64,000 nucleotides of DNA from Planctomycetota bacterium (lineage in GTDB: Bacteria > Planctomycetota > UBA1135 > GCA-002686595): assembly GCA_016779225.1 (NCBI GenBank), contig JADHNZ010000002.1, positions 44,973-108,972 on the forward strand. Direction: 5' to 3'. How positions within the stretch are numbered: position 1 is the stretch's first letter; the number at the start of each line of letters is the position of its first letter. Both the position numbers and the translations under genes were made by a program. Shown here piece by piece: positions 27,067 to 36,167 of the stretch. Below the pieces are notes generated by a model. It saw nothing but the letters and a program-made list of their open reading frames with translations, made no database searches and was not told the DNA's origin.

Positions 27067-28703
27067 GGCGTGCGGCCGCCGTCGCGGCCCTCCTCGGGGC
27101 GAGCGTGGCCTGTGGCGGTGCGGAGGAGGTCCGCTTCGCCATGCGTGAGGTGGACCTCGAGGGGCGAGTGGTGCATGGCGCGATGCCGCCCGAGCAGCTC
27201 CTCGATGTGAAGGGGGGCGGGCTGGCCCTCTTCGACGCCGACGGTGACGGCGACCTGGACCTCTATGCGCCCGGCGGCGCGCCCTCCTGGGCTGCTGGGG
27301 GGGCGGGACCGGGGGGGCGCCTGTGGCTGGGCGACGGCACCGGCGCGCTCCGTCCCACGGAGGACCGGCTTGGTCTCGACTTCCGCGGGCGGGGCTACGG
27401 GGTGGCCGTGGCCGATGTGGACGCGGACGGATGCGAGGACCTGCTCGTCTGCGCCCACGGCCAGAACCGCCTCTTTCTTGGCACGGCCGACGGGCGCTTC
27501 GTGGACGCCACCGAGGCCAGCGGCCTGGGCGAGCACCGGCGCTGGAGCGTGGCCGCGAGCTTCGGGGACCTGGACGGCGACGGGGACCTGGACCTGTATG
27601 TGGCGAACTATGTGCGCTTCGATCCGGTGCGGCCGCCCGAGGGCATGGAGTTCCGCGGCGCAGAGGTGTTCGGCGGACCCATGGGCCTCGAGGCCGAGCC
27701 CGATGAGGTGTGGGAGAACCTCGGCGGGGGCACCTTCCGCGAGGCCACCGACGCGTGGGGCTTCGGCCGGGTCGCGGCCTCCTATGGGCTGGGCGTGGTC
27801 ATTGCCGACCTCGATGGCGACGGCAGCCAGGAGGTCTTCGTGGGCAACGACTCCCAGCGGAACTTCCTGTTCGTGCGCGACGCGGAGGGCGGCTTCACCG
27901 AGCGCGGCCTCGCGAGCGGGCTGGGCTTCGACGAGAACGGCTTCGGCCAGGCGACCATGGGCATCGCCCTTGGGGACAGCGACGACGACGGACGCGTCGA
28001 TCTGTTCACCACGAACTTCATGGCCGATCGGAACACCCTGCACCGCAACCGCGGCGGGCTGCTGTTCGAGGACCGCACCCGCCTGGCCGGGCTGGGCCAG
28101 GTCAGCGTCCCGTACCTCGGCTGGTCGACCGCGTTCGTGGACCTGGATCAGGACGGCCGCGAGGAGCTGGTTGCCTTCAACGGTCATGTCTACCCCGAGG
28201 CCACCTGCGTGGAGATGGGCTGGGCGCATCGGCAGGAGCCGCTCCTGTTCACCCGCGAGGGCGATCACTTCACCCGCGTGGCCGCCGGGCCTGGGCTGCT
28301 TGCGTGGCTGGGCCGGCCGCTCCTCTCGCGGGGGTCAGCGTGGGGGGACCTCGATGGGGACGGGGACCTGGACGCCGTGCACCTCGAGCTCTCAGGTGAG
28401 GTGCACGCTCTGCTCAATGAGGGGGCGCACGGGCGCGGTCTCGTGGTGCGTCTGCACGATCCCGACGGCCCCAACCCGCGCGGGCTCGGCGCCTGCGTGC
28501 GCGTGCGTACCGCGGTCGGGACCCAGTCGCGCTGGCTGGTGAGCGGAGACGGCTACGCGTCGGCACACGAAGCCGCCGTGCACTTCGGACTGGGGGAGCA
28601 GGAGGGGGCTGTTCAGGTCCTCGTGCGCTGGCCCGATGGACTCGAGCAGGAGGACCTCGCGCCCGCGGGGGCCCTCCACCACGCCGTCACGAGGTCGAGA
28701 TGA
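27063..28703 (+). CDS. CRTAC1-like FG-GAP / ASPIC-UnbV secreted protein
   Basis: The 546-residue protein starts at a GTG overlapping the miaB stop. A signal peptide ends near ASVACGG, possibly a lipobox. It has at least seven FG-GAP-type calcium loops, for example DADGDGDLDLY, DVDADGCEDLL, DLDGDGSQEVF and DSDDDGRVDLF, which build a beta-propeller. The last about 90 residues form an ASPIC/UnbV domain (LGACVRVRTAVG, WLVSGDGYASAHE, VHFGLG, VRWPDG). Family members are secreted and numerous in planctomycetes; a role in cell-surface adhesion is commonly suggested but unproven. It overlaps the following TPR lipoprotein gene by ATGA, and that CRTAC1-TPR pairing is itself recurrent. Confidence 0.85.
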   Translation: MRRAAAVAALLGASVACGGAEEVRFAMREVDLEGRVVHGAMPPEQLLDVKGGGLALFDADGDGDLDLYAPGGAPSWAAGGAGPGGRLWLGDGTGALRPTEDRLGLDFRGRGYGVAVADVDADGCEDLLVCAHGQNRLFLGTADGRFVDATEASGLGEHRRWSVAASFGDLDGDGDLDLYVANYVRFDPVRPPEGMEFRGAEVFGGPMGLEAEPDEVWENLGGGTFREATDAWGFGRVAASYGLGVVIADLDGDGSQEVFVGNDSQRNFLFVRDAEGGFTERGLASGLGFDENGFGQATMGIALGDSDDDGRVDLFTTNFMADRNTLHRNRGGLLFEDRTRLAGLGQVSVPYLGWSTAFVDLDQDGREELVAFNGHVYPEATCVEMGWAHRQEPLLFTREGDHFTRVAAGPGLLAWLGRPLLSRGSAWGDLDGDGDLDAVHLELSGEVHALLNEGAHGRGLVVRLHDPDGPNPRGLGACVRVRTAVGTQSRWLVSGDGYASAHEAAVHFGLGEQEGAVQVLVRWPDGLEQEDLAPAGALHHAVTRSR

Positions 28704-29476
28704 GATCGCTTCAAGGCTCCGCAGCCGCGCTGACCCTGGCCCTGCTCCTGGGGTGTGGAGGCTCCTCGGAGCCGGGCTCCGCCGCCGGGACGGACCCCGC
28801 CCTGGCCCTCCTCGCCCAGGCCCGAGCGGAGCTCGTTGGCAAGGGAGTCCCGCGCGAGAGCGGCCGCCCTCCTCTTGCGGCCGCCCGCGCGCACCTGGCC
28901 TCGGGGCGCGAGGAGCGCGCGCGCGAGCTGGTCGTCCCCGACCTCGAGGGGCCCGCGAGCGCCGAGGCGCACTACCTCCTGGGCGTCCTGGAGTCGCGCG
29001 CCCTGCGCTGGGGGCGGGCGGCCGAGGCCTTCGAGCGCGCCTTCGCGCCCGGGCCGGGGTACCCCGAGCGCGTCCTGCTGCCCTTCAAGTACGGCCGCGC
29101 CCTCGAGGAGCTCGGCAGGATCGACGCGGCCCGAGCGGCCTTCGAGCTGGACCACGAGCTCTCGGGGGACGGTGAGGCGCTCTTCCGCCTGGGGCTGTTC
29201 GACCTCGAGGCCGGCGACCTGGTCTCGGCCGACGAGCGGCTCGCGGACGCGCGTCGGCGCTTCACCGTGCCGCGGGATGTGGCGCGCGTGCTCGTGGCCC
29301 AGGCCGACCTCGCGCTGGCGCGTGAGGACGCCGCGGCCGCGCGGAGCCTGCTCGAGGAGGCTGTGCAGCGGGCGCCCCAGCGGGCCTCCCTGGCGCGCCT
29401 CGCCCGCCTCTGCCGGGAGCTGGGCGACGAGGAGAGTGCCCTGCGCTTCGAGGCCGCCCTCGAGCGCCTGCCCTAG
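28700..29476 (+). CDS. TPR lipoprotein
   Basis: The 258-residue protein has a lipoprotein signal (lipobox LLLGC, Cys at residue 19). From residue 55 onward it consists of helical pairs of the TPR type (SAEAHYLLGVLESRALRW, GRALEELGRIDAARAAFE, EALFRLGLFDLEAGD). It is probably a periplasmic-side scaffold. It is coupled by ATGA to the preceding CRTAC1-like gene and ends the operon just before a strong hairpin. No enzymatic motif is visible. Confidence 0.75.
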   Translation: MRSLQGSAAALTLALLLGCGGSSEPGSAAGTDPALALLAQARAELVGKGVPRESGRPPLAAARAHLASGREERARELVVPDLEGPASAEAHYLLGVLESRALRWGRAAEAFERAFAPGPGYPERVLLPFKYGRALEELGRIDAARAAFELDHELSGDGEALFRLGLFDLEAGDLVSADERLADARRRFTVPRDVARVLVAQADLALAREDAAAARSLLEEAVQRAPQRASLARLARLCRELGDEESALRFEAALERLP

Positions 29477-29532
29477 GCGGCCGCGGGCCCGCCGCATCGC
29501 GCGCTTCGCCCCGCGCACGAAGCCCAGAACGG

Positions 29533-29580
29533 GCGCCGCCCGCGCTCTGTGCCACGGATGGCACGGAGCGCGGGCGGCGC
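29533..29580. terminator. Strong 22-bp hairpin between convergent operons
   Basis: Two 22-base arms (29533-29554 and 29559-29580) pair along their whole length with one G-U wobble, around a CGGA loop. It lies between the TPR lipoprotein gene (plus) and mdh (minus), so it probably terminates both. There is no U-tract on either side. Confidence 0.7.
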
Positions 29581-29627
29581 GAGGGGAGAGGGCTGGTGCC
29601 CCCGCTGGGCTCTGAGCCCCGGTGCCG

Positions 29628-30623
29628 TCAGCTGAGGAGGTCCGCCACCGTGTCGCGCTCCTCGGCGAGCTCTGCGGCCGACGCGGCCAGCTTCTCGCTG
29701 AGGAAGGGGGTGAGCTCGAGGCCCTGGACGATCTCCCAGCCACCGGCGCCGTTGGAGCGCACGGGGAAGGAGCTGATCAGCCCCTCGGGCACGCCGTAGC
29801 TCCCGTCGGACTTCACGCAGACCGAGCGCCACTCGCCTTCGGGCGTGGCCACGGTCAGGTCGCGCACATGGTCCACCAGGGCGTTGGCGGCCGAGGCCGC
29901 GCTGGACAGGCCGCGGGCCTGGATGATGGCCGCGCCGCGCTTCTGCACGGTGGCGAAGAAGTCGCCGGTCAGCCAGGCCTCGTCGCCGATGACCTCGGCG
30001 GCGCTCTTGCCGTCGATGGTGGCGTGGACGAAGTCCGGCACCTGGGTCGCAGAGTGGTTGCCCCAGATGAGGGAGTTCTTCACGGCGCTGGTGTGGACGC
30101 CCGCCTTGGCGGCCAGCTGCGCCTGGGCGCGGTTCTGGTCGAGGCGCGTCATGGCGGTGAAGCGATCGTCGGGCACATCCGGAGCGGAGTGCATGGCGAT
30201 CAGGCAGTTGGTGTTGCAGGGGTTGCCGACGACCGCCACGCGCACATCGCTTGCGGCGTGGTCGTTGATGGCCTTGCCCTGGCCGGTGAAGATCGGCCCG
30301 TTCTCGCGGATCAGGTCGCCGCGCTCCATGCCCGGGCCGCGGGGCTTGGAGCCCACGAGCAGGGCCCAGCTCACATCCTTGAAGGCCTCGTTCGCGTCGC
30401 TGGTCAGGACCATGTCCTGCAGCAGGGGGAACGCGCAGTCCTCGAGCTCCATGGCGACGCCCTTCAGCGCGGCCATGGCCTTCTCCATGGGGATCTCGAG
30501 GAGCTGGAGGATGACGGGCTGGTCCGGACCGAACATCTGGCCGCTGGCGATGCGCGGCAGGAGGGCGTAGCCGATCTGGCCGGCGGCGCCGGTCACGGCG
30601 ACGCGGATGGGGGCCTTGCTCAT
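29628..30623 (-). CDS. mdh: Malate dehydrogenase
   Basis: This 331-residue enzyme interconverts malate and oxaloacetate with NAD(H) in the TCA cycle. The Rossmann motif is [13 protein letters not shown] near residue 10. NPCNTNCL and [11 protein letters not shown] (catalytic His) are typical of the MDH type 2 group, which includes Thermus and proteobacterial cytosolic-type enzymes. Length fits. It stands alone on the minus strand between a hairpin and the divergent ribD. Citrate synthase is in the same window but 25 kb away. Confidence 0.95.
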   Translation of the reverse strand: MSKAPIRVAVTGAAGQIGYALLPRIASGQMFGPDQPVILQLLEIPMEKAMAALKGVAMELEDCAFPLLQDMVLTSDANEAFKDVSWALLVGSKPRGPGMERGDLIRENGPIFTGQGKAINDHAASDVRVAVVGNPCNTNCLIAMHSAPDVPDDRFTAMTRLDQNRAQAQLAAKAGVHTSAVKNSLIWGNHSATQVPDFVHATIDGKSAAEVIGDEAWLTGDFFATVQKRGAAIIQARGLSSAASAANALVDHVRDLTVATPEGEWRSVCVKSDGSYGVPEGLISSFPVRSNGAGGWEIVQGLELTPFLSEKLAASAAELAEERDTVADLLS

Positions 30624-30755
30624 GGTGATGGGGGAGGCTGGTGGGTGGGGTTCGCGGGGCAGCGCGGCCCGGGGGCCGGCGTCGAGCCCGACAGTTTGCC
30701 CGCGGACGGGGCCCGGTACGAGGAGGCCGGCCTGGGATTCGACGGGCCTTTCCCC

Positions 30756-30785
30756 TGTGACTGCGATGTGAGGCTGGACTAGCCT
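30756..30785 (+). promoter_or_regulatory. Candidate sigma70-type promoter of ribD
   Basis: TGTGAC (30756-30761) and TAGCCT (30780-30785) are 18 bp apart, 39 bases before the ribD start. No FMN riboswitch consensus is recognisable in the leader. Confidence 0.4.
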
Positions 30786-30824
30786 TCACTCTCCGCCGGA
30801 GCTTCCGGCGCACCGCCAGGCCTC

Positions 30825-31982
30825 ATGACCCTCGACCTCGATCCCGGCCTCCTGGAGGCCCAGCTGCGGGAGCTCGCTCTCGAGGCGCGCGCGCACCGCT
30901 TTGAGGTCGCGCCCAACCCGTGCGTCGGGGCGGGGATCCTGTCCGGCGGACGGCTGGTGGCTCGCGGGTTCCACGAGCACTGGGGGGGCGCTCACGCGGA
31001 GCTGCAGGCCCTCCGTGAGGCCGACCGGCTGGGGATCCCCCTGGCGGAGCGGGACGCGCTCCTCGTGACGCTCGAGCCTTGCTCCAGCTTTGGCAAGACC
31101 CCGCCCTGCACGGAGGCCGTCATCGAGGCCGGACTGCGCCGCGTCGTGGTGGGCGCCACGGACCCCGATCCGCGCCATCGCGGCCAGGGCCTCGAGCGCC
31201 TCCGTGGGGCTGGCGTCGAGGTGGTGGAGCTGCCGACCGGCAGCCCCCTTGAGCAGACTAGCCCACACTTCCTGCGCTGGACCTCCCCGGCCAGGACGCG
31301 CAGCCGACGCCCCTGGGTGGTGGCGAAGTGGGCCCAGACGATGACCGGGCAGCTCGTCCCCCCGCCGGAGGTCGGGGAGGGCCGCTGGATCAGTGGCCCG
31401 GAGGCCCTGGAGGAGGTGCAGGTCCTGCGCAGCCGCGTGGACGCGATCCTGACCGGCTCTGGCACGGTCCTCGCGGACGATCCGCGGCTGACCGTGCGCG
31501 GGCCCGCGGCCGCCGGGCTCACGGAGGGGCCGGGGCGGGTCGTCCTCGACACGGACCTGCGCACGCCGCCGGAGGCGAAGCTCCTCCGGGCCCCGGGGCC
31601 CGACGAGCGCGGCGGACCGCTGCTCTTCTTCGCGCGCACCGACATCGACCCCGTGCGCGCGCGCCGCCTGGTGGAGGCCAGCGAGGCCCCAGGGATCGAG
31701 GTCACGACCGCGCGCATGGCCGACCGCACGCACTTCGACCTGCGCGATGTGCTCGAGCGACTGTGGGAGCGCGGGGTGCGGCGCCTGATGGTCGAGGCCG
31801 GGCCGAGCCTGCTGCAGGCCCTGTTCGACGCGGGGCTCGTGGATCAGGTCCGCATCTACACGGGCTCCGTGCGAGGAGGAGAGGGCCCTACCCTCGGCCC
31901 CTGGCTGGCTCAGGCCCGGCTCGAGCAGCGCATGGACTCCGAGGTGGGAACAATGGCGCGCCTGGACGCGTTCGTCTCATGA
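30825..31982 (+). CDS. ribD: Bifunctional riboflavin deaminase-reductase RibD
   Basis: The 385-residue protein has an N-terminal cytidine-deaminase-like domain (residues about 10-150) with zinc ligands H57 (HAE, with Glu59 as proton shuttle), C86 and C95 (EPCSSFGKTPPCTEA). A C-terminal DHFR-like reductase domain follows from about 165 (WVVAKWAQTMTGQ, TGSGTVLADDP, LMVEAGPSLLQAL). It carries out the second and third steps of riboflavin synthesis from GTP. The usual block after the HAE motif is less conserved than in E. coli, but both domains appear complete. Other rib genes are not in the window. The stop overlaps the next start by ATGA. Confidence 0.88.
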   Translation: MTLDLDPGLLEAQLRELALEARAHRFEVAPNPCVGAGILSGGRLVARGFHEHWGGAHAELQALREADRLGIPLAERDALLVTLEPCSSFGKTPPCTEAVIEAGLRRVVVGATDPDPRHRGQGLERLRGAGVEVVELPTGSPLEQTSPHFLRWTSPARTRSRRPWVVAKWAQTMTGQLVPPPEVGEGRWISGPEALEEVQVLRSRVDAILTGSGTVLADDPRLTVRGPAAAGLTEGPGRVVLDTDLRTPPEAKLLRAPGPDERGGPLLFFARTDIDPVRARRLVEASEAPGIEVTTARMADRTHFDLRDVLERLWERGVRRLMVEAGPSLLQALFDAGLVDQVRIYTGSVRGGEGPTLGPWLAQARLEQRMDSEVGTMARLDAFVS

Positions 31983-34249
31983 GGGCCCGCTGCCTTGCCG
32001 CGGTCCTCGTCGGAGCTCTCGGGCTCGCGAGCTGCCGCCTCCTGCCCGCGCCGCTGCCGCCCGGTGCGCTCGAGGTGGCCGAGCAGGCTCACCTCGCCCA
32101 GCGCCTGGGCCGGGAGGCGGAGGCCGCGGCTCTCTGGGCGCGCGCCGCGGAGCTCGCACCCGACTGGGTGACGCCTCGTCGCGCCCTGCAGCTCGCGGAG
32201 CTCGGGGCCCTGCGCGGCCCGGCGGCCTATGCGGCGGCGTTGGCAGCGGCGCGGGACGCGGCTTCGGACCCTGCGGGAGCGGAAGCCTATCTCCTCGCGC
32301 GGCTCGAGCCCCCCGCTCGCGACCCCTTCCTCGCCGGCGCGCGGGCAGGCTCGGCCTGGTCCGCCCACGGGCTCGGCGTGCACCGGCTCGCTGCCGGCCG
32401 GGTGGACGAGGCGGTGACCTGGGCACAACGCGCCGTGGAGCGCGCGCGCGGACCGGTCGACCGGGTGCAGTTCCTCCTGGGCCTGGCGCGGGCCGAGGCC
32501 GCCACAGGAAGGGAGGGTCCCGAGCGGGCCCGCCGGCTGCTGCGGACGGAGTACTTGGCCCTACCGGAGAGCTCGCCCCTGCGCGCGGACCTCTTCATGG
32601 GACATCTCGAGGTGCCCGGACCAGCGGGCTCGCCCAGCTCCACGCCGGAGCGCGCCTGGTGGGAGGCAGAGGCCGCGGGCTGGCTCGACGACCCGCGCCT
32701 CTCGGAGGCCGAGCTGCGCGCCGTGCACCGAGCGGCCCTGGGTCCGCGTCTGGCCCGTGAGGTCGACGCGGTTCGCTGGCTGGGCCCGAGCGGCCCGCCC
32801 CCCTGGCCGACCCTGGACCTGCCCAGGTTCTTGCCGGGCTCACAGGTCCCAGCGCGCCCGCCCAGCTGGTCGCCCCGCTGGAGCGCCTGGGCCGCCGACC
32901 TGCCGCGAGTCGTGTTGGATGAGGACCTCCTGCCGCGTGATCTCGCGTGGCGCGAGGCGGTGCGTCTCGCGGAGCGGGAGGGCCCCTACGAGGGCGAGAT
33001 CGCCGCGGCGCTCCTCGCCGTGGGGGCCGTGGACGAGGCGCTTGCCGTGGCCAGCTCCGCCCGCAGCGGGCTGGCGCACCTCGAGGCCGGGCGCGAGGGC
33101 CTGGAGCGCCTAGCCCGGGCGCTGGGACGCATGGCCTCGGGGGAGCTGGAGCTCCGGGCGGGCGACGCGACGCTCTCCTTCGAGCCTCCGCGCACTCCCC
33201 AGGAGGCCCTGCGCGCCCTGGATCAGGCCCTGGCGCCCGTAGCCCGGCTCTCACCCGAGCTCGCGGAGGTCACGCTCGAGGAGGCGCGGCTCACGAGCCT
33301 CGGACCGCTCGCCACCCTGCTCGTGCCGGTGGACGCCAAGGGCGCGCCCGTGGGCTCCGCGGGGATGCTCCTGGAGCGCCTGCGCACCTGGCTGCAGATC
33401 ACCTGGCCCCTTGGCATGCGCCCGCAGGTCGTGCTGGGGCAGGCGCTCTTGGTCGAGGCGTGCGAGGGCGAGCTCCTGGGCCGACCCTGGTCAGGCACCC
33501 GCGCGATCCTGCGCGCTGTGCAGGGCACCCCCGTAGGCGGAGCGGCGCACCCCGGGGGCTACTGGGTCGACGCGGACGCCGCGGCCTCGGCCGCTCGGCG
33601 CTGGCGGAGCCTCCGCGCGCGCTTCCGCGGGGCGGCCGACCTGCGCGCGGCCCTCGAGTGCCCTGCGCCCCTGGGGGGAGCGACGGAGCTCCTGCCGCTC
33701 CTGGGCGAGGGGGATCGCGTGGCCCTTGCAACCATGGCCCCCGAGGGCTGGAGCGACGGCGCGGAAGAGCTAGAGCTCGACGCCCCCTCGGTCTCTGACC
33801 TGCTCGACCTCAGCCTGCGCCACGAAGAGGCGCACCTGGCGGACTACCGCCAGTGGCTGCCCGTCTGGCGCGCGCTGCCCTCGGTCCTTGGTTTGGTGCT
33901 CGAGGGCTCCTTCTCGGTGCGCGGGACCTGGGCCCTCGTGGAGGCGCGCGCCCAGCTCGCGTCCCTCTGCGTGGCCTCGGAGCCGCGCCTCGCGCTGGTG
34001 GAGGTGCTATGGCTGGTGGAGGACCTGCAGCGCGGGCTCGCGCGCGGCGAGTATCCCCACGCCGAGGGCTACGAGCGCCTGCTCCGCGGGCTCCTCGCCC
34101 ACCTGCCCGAGGCCGCTCCCGACCTCGACCCCGGCCGCGCGCTCTGCCACCAGCTCCATCGGGTCGGGCCGGAGGAGCTCCGCCGCGCCGCCCTCGCGCT
34201 GGCACGCGAGTGGGGCCTCGTCGCGCCGGGGTGGCAGCACGACGGCTGA
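31979..34249 (+). CDS. Large lipoprotein with TPR-like helices and an HEEAH motif
   Basis: The 756-residue protein begins with a lipoprotein signal (lipobox LGLASC, Cys at residue 19). Residues 30-230 look like TPR helices (AEQAHLAQRLGREAEAAALW, HGLGVHRLAAGRVDEAV). A long Pro/Trp-rich middle part has no known domain. Near the C-terminus, LRHEEAHLADYR places HEEAH at residues 615-619, matching HExxH, with acidic residues (VEARAQ) downstream, so a zinc peptidase-like active site is possible. The start overlaps the ribD stop by four bases. It converges on the aminotransferase gene with only 5 bases between stops. Function unknown. Confidence 0.65.
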   Translation: MRARCLAAVLVGALGLASCRLLPAPLPPGALEVAEQAHLAQRLGREAEAAALWARAAELAPDWVTPRRALQLAELGALRGPAAYAAALAAARDAASDPAGAEAYLLARLEPPARDPFLAGARAGSAWSAHGLGVHRLAAGRVDEAVTWAQRAVERARGPVDRVQFLLGLARAEAATGREGPERARRLLRTEYLALPESSPLRADLFMGHLEVPGPAGSPSSTPERAWWEAEAAGWLDDPRLSEAELRAVHRAALGPRLAREVDAVRWLGPSGPPPWPTLDLPRFLPGSQVPARPPSWSPRWSAWAADLPRVVLDEDLLPRDLAWREAVRLAEREGPYEGEIAAALLAVGAVDEALAVASSARSGLAHLEAGREGLERLARALGRMASGELELRAGDATLSFEPPRTPQEALRALDQALAPVARLSPELAEVTLEEARLTSLGPLATLLVPVDAKGAPVGSAGMLLERLRTWLQITWPLGMRPQVVLGQALLVEACEGELLGRPWSGTRAILRAVQGTPVGGAAHPGGYWVDADAAASAARRWRSLRARFRGAADLRAALECPAPLGGATELLPLLGEGDRVALATMAPEGWSDGAEELELDAPSVSDLLDLSLRHEEAHLADYRQWLPVWRALPSVLGLVLEGSFSVRGTWALVEARAQLASLCVASEPRLALVEVLWLVEDLQRGLARGEYPHAEGYERLLRGLLAHLPEAAPDLDPGRALCHQLHRVGPEELRRAALALAREWGLVAPGWQHDG

Positions 34250-34254
34250 GCCGC

Positions 34255-35376
34255 TCAGCCGACGCGCGCCGGCAGCAGCTCGTCCGCCGCGGCCAGGAGC
34301 TCGTCGAGGCCGGAGAGCGTGTGGTCGCCCATGTGCCCGATGCGGAAGGTCTTGCCCTTGAGGTCGCCGTAGCCGTTGGAGATCTGGAAGCCACGCGCCT
34401 TCAGGCCGTCCACGAGAGCAGCCACATCCAGCCCCTCCGCACGGATGCAGCCGACGCCCGGCGAGCCGAAGCGCGGCTCCGGCAGCAGGCCCAGGCCATG
34501 GCTCTCGGCCCACGCGATCGTGCGGCACTGCATGCGGCCGTGCTCGTCGAAGCGCTTCTGCCAGGCGGCGGCGCCCTCCGCGGGGCCCATGTCCGGCGCA
34601 AGGGTCACGCCGGCGGTGATGTCCTCGAGCTGCCTCGCCAGGGCGAGGTAGTGGGGGATGGCCGGCGTGGCCGGGGTCTTGCGCGCCTCGTGCCCTTCGA
34701 CGATGCGCACGGGGTCGTGGTACCAGCTGCGGCGCGTGCGTCCGCGGGCCTGCGCCAGGTAGCGCTCACTCACGCAGCAGACGGCGATTCCCGGGGGCAG
34801 GGCCAGGGCCTTCTGGACGCCGGCGAAGGCGAAGTCGACCCGGTTGGCGTCGAAGTCGATTGGGGCGGCTGCGACCCAGGAGACGACATCCGTCAGCAGC
34901 ATGGTGTCGGGATAGGGCGCGAGCACCTCGGCCATGGGGCCGAAGGGAGTCGCCGTTCCGGTGGAGGTCTCACTCGACACGACGGTGACCGCGTCGAAGG
35001 GGCCCTGCTCGGCCAGCGCGGCGGCCACGGTCTCCGGAGCCACGCGCTGCCCCATGGGCACCTCGAGGCGCACCACCTCCTTCCCCAGGACCTCGGCGAT
35101 GTCGGCGAAGCGCTTCGAGAAGGCGCCGTTCACCAGCGAGAGGATGCGCGGGCCCGCGCCCACGAGGGCGGCCTCCATCATCCCCGACGCGCTCGTCGAG
35201 TGGACCGCCACATGGCTGGTCGAGCCCTCGCCGAGGCCGAACGCGAGGCGCAGGTGCGGATCGAGCCGCTCGGTGACCTCCACCATGGCGGCGGAGCGGT
35301 GGCCGATCGCGGGGCGCGCGAGCTCGGCGAGGACTTCGGGGCGGACCTGCGTGGGGCCGGGGATCCAGAGCTTCAT
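34255..35376 (-). CDS. Class V aminotransferase, probable phosphoserine transaminase
   Basis: The 373-residue PLP enzyme is of the class V small-aminotransferase type (alanine-glyoxylate / serine-pyruvate / archaeal-type SerC). It begins LWIPGPTQVRPEV. The PLP Lys lies in FAFAGVQKALALPPG, preceded by DVVSWVAAAPIDFD. SSETSTGTATPF is the cofactor phosphate region. It overlaps serB by ATGA and follows serA and serB in one run, so conversion of 3-phosphohydroxypyruvate to phosphoserine is the best assignment. It is not the E. coli-type SerC, hence no symbol is given. Only the genomic context separates this from glyoxylate aminotransferases. Confidence 0.82.
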   Translation of the reverse strand: MKLWIPGPTQVRPEVLAELARPAIGHRSAAMVEVTERLDPHLRLAFGLGEGSTSHVAVHSTSASGMMEAALVGAGPRILSLVNGAFSKRFADIAEVLGKEVVRLEVPMGQRVAPETVAAALAEQGPFDAVTVVSSETSTGTATPFGPMAEVLAPYPDTMLLTDVVSWVAAAPIDFDANRVDFAFAGVQKALALPPGIAVCCVSERYLAQARGRTRRSWYHDPVRIVEGHEARKTPATPAIPHYLALARQLEDITAGVTLAPDMGPAEGAAAWQKRFDEHGRMQCRTIAWAESHGLGLLPEPRFGSPGVGCIRAEGLDVAALVDGLKARGFQISNGYGDLKGKTFRIGHMGDHTLSGLDELLAAADELLPARVG

Positions 35377-36065
35377 GACGGGGTGTCGAGGGAGGCGAGC
35401 TCCTCCGCAGTGAGGAGCAGGGGGAGCAGGGCGTCGAGGCCGGGTCCGCTGCAGACCGCGTCGGCGGCGTCGGCCACGGTGGGGCGGTGGGCCACGGCGG
35501 TGAAGGCGATGAAGCGGGCACACGCTGGGGCGGCCTCGAGGTCGGTGGCGCCGTCACCCACCAGGGCCAGCGGGCCCAGGTCGCCCCAGGAGCGCAGCAG
35601 GTCGAGCTTGCCCCCGGCGCGTGCCAGGGGGCTCGCTCGGTCGAAGTCGAGCCAGGAGCCGTCGGGGGCGGTCTTTGCGTCGACGGCGAAGACCAGCTCC
35701 GGGTCGATGCCGAGCCCTTCGGCGAAGGGGCGGACGCAGGGCAGCAGGCCGCCGCTGACCACGCGCACCTGCTTGCCCAGGCTCAGGAGGGCTCGGACGG
35801 TCTCCTCGGCCCGGGGGAGCGCCTCCTCCCGGTAGCGCTCGGCCACGCGGGCGAGGTCCTCGGCGCGCGGGCGGATCAGCTCCAGGCGGCGGCCGTAGAC
35901 CTCCTCCAGCGGCACCTCGCCTCGCATGGCCTGGTCGGTCAGGGCGCGCACCTCGTCCGCGTGGCCGCGGGCCAGGTCCTCGATGCCCTCGATGCGCGAG
36001 AGGGTCGAGTCGCAGTCGAAGACCACGACCTCGAAGGGCGGCGCGCCTTGGGTGCGGAGGGACAT
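35373..36065 (-). CDS. serB: HAD-family phosphoserine phosphatase
   Basis: The 230-residue HAD hydrolase has motif I VFDCDSTLSRIEGIEDLA (nucleophile and acid Asp of DxDST), a cap region with an EEVYGRRLELIRP helix, motif II VVSGGL and motif IV ALVGDGATDLEAAP. The DxDST form and the cap match phosphoserine phosphatases. It sits between serA and the class V aminotransferase, so it completes the phosphorylated serine pathway. The start chosen is the ATG at 36065; a longer frame to 36116 is unlikely. A TACGAT box lies 9 bp upstream. Confidence 0.88.
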   Translation of the reverse strand: MSLRTQGAPPFEVVVFDCDSTLSRIEGIEDLARGHADEVRALTDQAMRGEVPLEEVYGRRLELIRPRAEDLARVAERYREEALPRAEETVRALLSLGKQVRVVSGGLLPCVRPFAEGLGIDPELVFAVDAKTAPDGSWLDFDRASPLARAGGKLDLLRSWGDLGPLALVGDGATDLEAAPACARFIAFTAVAHRPTVADAADAVCSGPGLDALLPLLLTAEELASLDTPS

Positions 36066-36074
36066 CGGGTCGGG

Positions 36075-36080
36075 ATCGTA
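36075..36080 (-). promoter_or_regulatory. Candidate -10 box (TACGAT) directly before serB
   Basis: TACGAT on the minus strand ends 9 bp before the serB ATG, the spacing expected for a leaderless transcript. It may give serB a promoter of its own within the ser gene run. Confidence 0.35.
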
Positions 36081-36167
36081 GCGAGGGGTCGCGGGTGCGT
36101 CAGCGGCGGACACCAAGATCCCTCGATCTGGAACGGTCCGGCGGGGCAGCCTGTCGCGTCCTCCCGG

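Noticed and set aside
30624..30824. FMN riboswitch before ribD
   Set aside because: The conserved core (AGGGGCA, GGTGAAATTCC and others) is not found in either strand.
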